Positions 59,291 through 64,000 of a stretch of 64,000 bases of DNA are shown piece after piece. Within the stretch, counting starts at the first letter, position 1; every line of letters begins with the position of its first letter. Position numbers and translations under genes: made by a program. Source of the stretch: Lineus longissimus (Eukaryota > Nemertea > Pilidiophora > Heteronemertea > Lineidae); the NCBI RefSeq assembly GCF_910592395.1, contig NC_088325.1, forward strand, positions 11,722,109 through 11,786,108. The letters are read 5' to 3'. Under the pieces are notes generated by a model. The model had not been told where the DNA came from, made no database searches, and saw nothing but the letters and a program-made list of their open reading frames with translations.

Positions 59291-60230
59291 AAAAAAAACA
59301 TAAAAATACTAAATGCAATGATATTAGTCTGTTTGGCCAAATGATATGTCAGTGGAGAAGGTAACAGAAACCTCTAGAATGTGAGGTGGGGTCAGGTCAA
59401 AATGCACCATGATTCAAGCCTTGTGCCCTAATTGACTTGGCGAACTGTGTTTATGTCTGGCGGCGCCTTTTAATTTACTCGGTTGGGTTGTAAGTATAGA
59501 TGTTGGCTTTGGTTAAATATAGCCTGTTGGGGCCCTGTAATTTCCCCAGCTTGAGTGCATTGGGAGCAATGTTCACTTACGTGATGTCCAGCTGATAAGC
59601 GAGGCGTTGTTTTGTCATTTTATTAGAAGAGGTCTAGAAGTTTAGAAACCGTATAAGTGCTGACCACAGGCAGTACCATTTTGGCTCGTACTTGAAATCC
59701 TAAAGCAGTTAAAACTTCTTCAAAATGAAGTCAATGCCAATTTCAAGGGTGGGAGTCTGTTCTCTGGATGATTCAGTGATCATCATACTTCGATTTATTT
59801 CTGTAGAGAAGGGCCCCTGTTGGCGACTTTGTGTAACTTAATATCATCTACCTTGCTCCTGGCTCCTGCCTATCGTCTCCCTTTAAAGTTTTTTAAAGTC
59901 ACAAAATAGTAGGAAATTACCGTTGAGAAAGAACCAACGAGCAACGAGTGGGTTGTGCAAGTGAGATGACCGCTGAAAAGTAGTGAGGAACTTATTATAA
60001 AAACTGCCACAAGATCGCACCAGAGCTCAGGCTTACTCGCAGTCTCATTCTTCAAGACAGAGGCTTAGACCCCTGAGAGCTTGCAATACGGTATCATCAT
60101 TCTGCCTGGCTTTTGGTTAAAGTGAGACACTCTGTCTGAATGGAGATGCCGATAACACAATCCATGGAGACTTACTCGATAAGAAAGTCTTTGTGCAAAG
60201 TTACGGGCATACGACTTCCCACAAGCTGTA

Positions 60231-60287
60231 GGCTGGGTATCTGTCCCCCCATGACTCATAAATGTTGGTCTTTGAAGAACTTTTGCA
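60231..60287 (-). repeat. Duplicated segment, copy A
   Basis: On the minus strand it reads AKVLQRPTFMSHGGTDTQP, in register with copy B at 60694-60750 (AKVLQRPMFMSQLGTDAHA). Eleven base differences fall over 57 aligned bases, six of them at third codon positions in this register. No splice boundaries or known family. Confidence 0.7.
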
Positions 60288-60693
60288 CTATTATGCTTAA
60301 AGGAGTACGCTGTTCTTTCACATTGATTTACTGTTGATTCCATTATATATATATCCTATTTCTAATGCCAGGCGATGCTATCGTCAGTCATATGCTACGC
60401 TCCGCTCCGTTCATGCACACGGACACATTATATGTATACAATTAGTGTGTATCAATTTGCCCAAAAACTGCATGTTGGGCTATGTCTGCACTAAGTTTGT
60501 CATATGCGTATACTGTAAGGTTGGTGTATTGTTTCAATCATCGCAAATCTACCAGAAGTAGAAGCAGTGGTGTGTGCCCTTTACATGGAAACAATCATCA
60601 AAGTTAACAAATAGCATAACCCTTTTAAAACGGATATATTTTGTAGCTTCATCTCAAGAGATGTCGTCCACCGTATCATGACTTCCAAGATTT

Positions 60694-60750
60694 AGCGTGG
60701 GCATCTGTCCCCAACTGGCTCATGAACATTGGTCTTTGAAGCACTTTTGC
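60694..60750 (-). repeat. Duplicated segment, copy B
   Basis: The partner of copy A, about 463 bases away in the same orientation. Sequence identity is about 80 per cent over the core and fades outside it. Confidence 0.7.
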
Positions 60751-60759
60751 ACCTCTACC

Positions 60760-61680
60760 ATATGAGGACAGGTGTAGCTTTGTCTCTGTGACAGGTGACT
60801 TAGAGATAATGTGCACCATATAACCAGAGAAAACACAATCATAAGAGTTAGCAGACATTCTCTTATAGATAACCAGTTGGCTCTCATTATCGAAGCCAGG
60901 TTCAATCAATGTTGGCCAGATGATTTGTGTTGCCACCTGGATTTAGATCGTAGAACTGAATTTCTTGTGCAAGACGGTGCTGGATGATACCAGCCTGACA
61001 GCCTGAACTTGACTACTTATTTCTTATTCTTTGTACCCAATTCTCAAGTGAATTACTTATTTCCGGGCGATATCAATGATCCTGTGTGAAGAGGTCATCT
61101 TAAGCCCCATTCCTACCTTCAAGAACTAGCGACAAACAAAAAGAACCTCATAACCAATAACTTTACCTTAGCAGATTCCTTCCTCGATGTGACATTATCA
61201 CGAAATTATTCACCTGCACACGGAAACATGAGAATTTTATAAAATTAATGCAGCTGGGAAATCTCTCCACATGCGCATGATTATATTTCTGTCTCTCTGG
61301 CATCAATCTATTGTTGTTAAAAGTTTTTATTAACGTTTTATCAGGTTTTATGATTTTTTTTGAGGGCGTGACATCTTGAAAGTCAATACCGTTGAGATTT
61401 ATCGCTGCATAAATGGGATGTAGGATTGGTGCATCATCTCGTCTTCAACTTCTTAAGCTGATGTTCCCATTCCTCGATGCGTGCTCCTGGGGGAGTCCAG
61501 AGAAGAAAGTCAAAGGCCTACGCTGTTCACTAGATATTTGAAATTTGTAATTGAATTTGAAAATTTCAATATGTACTGAATATGAATTTCATCAATAACG
61601 TTGTGTAGACAGATATACAAATACTAAACATACCAAGTTTCAGCAAATTCGAATGCATAAAATCTGTCATGCGGCATTGT
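60760..61680. other. No supported gene
   Basis: AT-rich sequence without coding or splice evidence. Confidence 0.6.
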
Positions 61681-61687
61681 AAATTAT

Positions 61688-61743
61688 ACTGCGTTTCTAT
61701 TTTCCCGGACCACCAGTAATTACGAACGGTGTACCCCTTAACC
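61688..61743 (+). repeat. Dispersed repeat, copy B
   Basis: The partner of 57744-57800, beginning ACTGCGTTTCTATTTTCCCG. Together they show a repeat family whose full length is not visible here. Confidence 0.8.
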
Positions 61744-62253
61744 AGCATGAGTTATCTACTAATTATCTATACGGTGAGCACAATGGTCCCTGGCGTTATG
61801 AGTAAAGTTCTCAGACTAGTATAGTATTCCCCCAAGCTTGATAATGCGGGATTAACGAAATGTCTGGTTTAACATAATTCACCTACAAAATATTATAATG
61901 AAATGTTTGCATGGTTATATCATCAAGGTGAATTATGTATAGTTGATTCAGTAGAAGGGAATCTGTCTGCTTCTTGGGTCATGCAGGTACATACCCAGTT
62001 GATGCATGTACCAACACTTCAGTGAACGGGATGTACATTGGGATGTACATTGTATGAAATTAACTGCTTCTAAACAACATGCTCTAGATGGGCAATTGCC
62101 CCGTTAAAGCGAAGTTTGCTCGAGCAATACAATGACCTTCCCGCGCCTCAGTCGTCATCAAAGCAGTGGATGCATCTCCAAGTCATACGCAGGTTTCTGA
62201 ATTTAACCCTTCTGCAGGCCAAATCTAGCAAAACTTTTAAACAAGAAACGATA

Positions 62254-62335
62254 GGGTACATTTTCACCGCCCGAGAAAATGTAAAAGTGATCATGTCAAG
62301 TAGGCTGAAACGCTGGTCGTACGTTGGGTTTATTG
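62254..62335 (+). repeat. Dispersed GAAACGTTGGTCGT repeat, copy B
   Basis: GGTACATTTTCACCGCCCGA continues GAAAATGTAAAAGTG. After a 12-base insertion relative to copy A it reads AGGCTGAAACGCTGGTCGTA. It overlaps a chance open frame. Confidence 0.65.
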
Positions 62336-62477
62336 TATTTCAGATGGTGGAATAATTTCTTGGTTCCAATCAGTCATCAAAAACAGTTGGGCTAGTTGCC
62401 ACAAAGAGACAACGGAATCCTCCACCTTCAGCATTAAAAGTTTAGGTATATCATTGTCCCCTTTCTTGTCGTTGCAG

Positions 62478-62564
62478 GCAAAGTGGAGATCATCTCACCG
62501 CCAATGACGTTGCACGAGATCAAGGGCGGATCAGTAGTGTTTGAGTGTATAGCCTCTGGATTAG
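62478..62564 (+). CDS. Immunoglobulin (I-set) domain exon, N-terminal half
   Basis: The acceptor CCCCTTTCTTGTCGTTGCAG ends at 62477 and the consensus donor GTAGGT starts at 62565. The 87-base exon is symmetric phase 1-1 and reads KVEIISPPMTLHEIKGGSVV then FECIASGL. The pattern V-x-I-x-x-PP...G-x-x-V-x-F-x-C-x-A-S-G is the B-C strand region of an I-set Ig domain, with the first canonical cysteine in FECIASG. The Trp and second Cys should be in following exons, which I did not find before the window ends. Extracellular Ig domains of adhesion, guidance and matrix proteins are typically built from phase 1-1 exons, often split mid-domain as here. Which protein this is cannot be told from half a domain. 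Confidence 0.68.
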
Positions 62565-62569
62565 GTAGG

Positions 62570-63890
62570 TGGTCAGTCTGCGTAGTAACTTTCATGAAAA
62601 CACCTTAAGATGGTTATTGATAAAACCCAGAATGAAGTCATTGTAATGAAATCGTTGAAATATGAAATGAAAATGAAGTTGACTTGTCGAAATAGAAGAA
62701 GGAGCTATGGAAGGTACTAGTACATGTACAGTCCATCAGGTACACTGTTTGACCATTGTCAGTTGCAAACTTCAATTTGGATATCAAACTTTTGTTGTAA
62801 TTTTATTTTCATTTCGATGATTACATTTCATTACAATGTTTTGTTTCATTTCATTTCGGGATTTCTCAGTAACCCACAAGTAGATATCTAAACACAACTG
62901 GAACATCTAACAGCAACACCAGTTTGCCTCTTTTAGAAATAGGTCCTCTTAATTACTAACATACACTGAGTGGACTCTTCATATATCAATTTTAAGGTAT
63001 ATACTGGAAGGGAAGCTTTCACTATCAATCTAACATTTCCAAGATTTTCCAACAATCTTCTTTTAGTGACTCATCTGTTTGCTAATAGTTTACAACATTT
63101 AACTAAGCATGCCTTCAACACTTTCTTCGCTGCTTGAAGAAATTTTGGGTAAGATAATTGTACTGCCCCAAGGTACATGTACCGCTTCTATATTTAACAT
63201 TTAAATTTCTTCATCGCCATTTAAATTTTATTACATGTAGGTGTCTGAAGATGTAGGTGTCTGAAGATGTAAGCGTTACATCACTCTGACACATTGTCAG
63301 ATCCAAAATTGTAATTTTGAAAAATTTTGAACAAGAGCTGAGAAGGTTCATTTTCGTGGTTGGTGAAAAGGTCAAAGTGTGTCCTAATGATGAGCTTGCG
63401 AAATTCACTTTAATCGTTTTCAGACACCAGCGTTCACATCTGTGCTTCATCTTTTCATAGAAACCCTTTTTACTAGATGTCATCTTAAAGACCCGGTTGT
63501 CCATTTGGAAATGCTAGATTTAACCCCTGTCCCCAGGTGACAGTGGCATCTAGTCACTTTCGTGGACACTAGAACAAAATACTAGTGTGCATCATGCAAA
63601 TTACTCACTACTGCTGCCACCTCTGGGCATTAGTTTACACTAGTATTTCCAGCAGGGTCACTTGTAAAATGATGTGCATGAACCAATGCGGCCTTTAATA
63701 AAAGCCTTTTCTCCACATATCGTTTTCACCCTTTCTTCAGATTTCATTTTGATGTCCTTTCACAGCCACCTTTTTCAGCTTTGGGCGATTCAATTGTTTT
63801 CATGCGTCTTCTGTGGCGACCGAGTCCACAAGGTATAACACTAAGCCCTCATCCGCATTAACCCTTTGAATCCTGATGTTTATTTTGACC
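62570..63890. other. Intronic-looking DNA after the Ig exon
   Basis: The next Ig-half exon was not found. Acceptor-like sites at 63535 (CCCCTGTCCCCAG) and 63740 (CACCCTTTCTTCAG) lead either to immediate stops or to frames without the expected tryptophan. A weak third copy of the GGTTCATTTTC repeat is at 63340-63415, and the tandem duplicate GTGTCTGAAGATGTA lies at about 63240-63270. Confidence 0.55.
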
Positions 63891-63893
63891 ACA

Positions 63894-64000
63894 ATGAAGA
63901 CGGACATGAATGCTGTGTCGCTTCTTTTGGTGTTGTGCGGACTATCAGGTTTTCTGGCCCGAAACTCCAGAATTATCAATAGAGCTAAATTAGACATCAC
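63894..64000 (+). CDS. Possible signal-peptide start, runs off the window
   Basis: ATG in a fair context (A at -3) opens MKTDMNAVSLLLVLCGLSGF then LARNSRII, still open at the right edge (35 codons). A short polar start, an eleven-residue hydrophobic core (VSLLLVLCGLS) and a small-residue region resemble a secretory signal peptide. It lies downstream of the Ig exon on the same strand, so it would begin a second gene or an alternative first exon. The evidence is the peptide pattern only, and it may be chance. Confidence 0.28.
   Translation, partial: MKTDMNAVSLLLVLCGLSGFLARNSRIINRAKLDI

Noticed and set aside
1-64000. CRISPR array, operons or bacterial promoters
   Set aside because: The repeats are eukaryotic minisatellites and transposons. 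There are no long gene-dense frames and no spacer-repeat pattern of CRISPR type.

Overview
This is a window of animal (metazoan) nuclear DNA. It is AT-rich and almost entirely intronic or intergenic. No long intact genes are present, and coding content shows up only as short exon-like islands with eukaryotic splice signals, scattered among minisatellites, miniature transposons, retroelement scraps and tRNA-like SINE heads. Two dispersed-repeat signatures suggest a marine invertebrate, probably a lophotrochozoan such as a mollusc, annelid or brachiopod. One is a hairpin repeat beginning TTAGCTCAGCTGAC, with a separate 3' end CAGCTGAGCGC...CTTGGGTCTCTTG. The other is a TA-flanked miniature element beginning CAGTAGAACCTCTC. 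The organism call is an inference; no ribosomal or mitochondrial marker is in the window.

Layout. 0-10 kb: mostly featureless, except for a minus-strand cluster at 5.4-6.8 kb. There a chitin-binding type 2 (CBM14/peritrophin-A) exon at 6655-6827 lies just upstream, in transcription order, of a 784-bp exon-like block at 5661-6444. That block encodes a nine-residue Gly/His/Tyr/Phe repeat built on a 27-bp minisatellite, and a possible short terminal exon with a polyadenylation signal follows at 5455-5468. Chitin-binding plus His/Gly/Tyr-rich proteins recall sclerotised chitin materials such as cephalopod beak, but exon phase shows the two large exons cannot be joined directly.

10-24 kb: a 45-bp-arm inverted repeat, a 47-bp tandem repeat with a C20 tract, a TA-flanked MITE, an 80-bp tandem repeat, a recursive-splice-like site (13830/13831), a G-quadruplex tract, the hairpin repeat, a plus-strand exon with ErbB-ligand-type EGF spacing (18160-18286) that lacks the third cysteine, a possible 27-nt microexon, and the C-terminus of a decayed non-LTR reverse transcriptase (20921-21119).

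24-50 kb: sparse. It holds a possible RT fragment, a tandem CRE palindrome, a tRNA-like SINE, two more recursive-splice-like sites (34180/34181 and 38227/38228), a second MITE, a possible BEL/Pao remnant, an array of AGGTCA-type half-sites, and a weak exon candidate at 46 kb.

50-64 kb: another SINE-like head, an 86-bp satellite, a third MITE, several diverged dispersed repeats, an 87-bp phase 1-1 immunoglobulin-domain exon (62478-62564), and a possible signal-peptide start at the right edge (63894).

The Ig exon, the EGF-like exon and the recursive-splice-like sites all lie on the plus strand. This is compatible with one or more very long plus-strand genes crossing the window, with the chitin-binding cluster nested on the opposite strand. 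Nothing in the sequence proves that the plus-strand exons belong to a single transcript.
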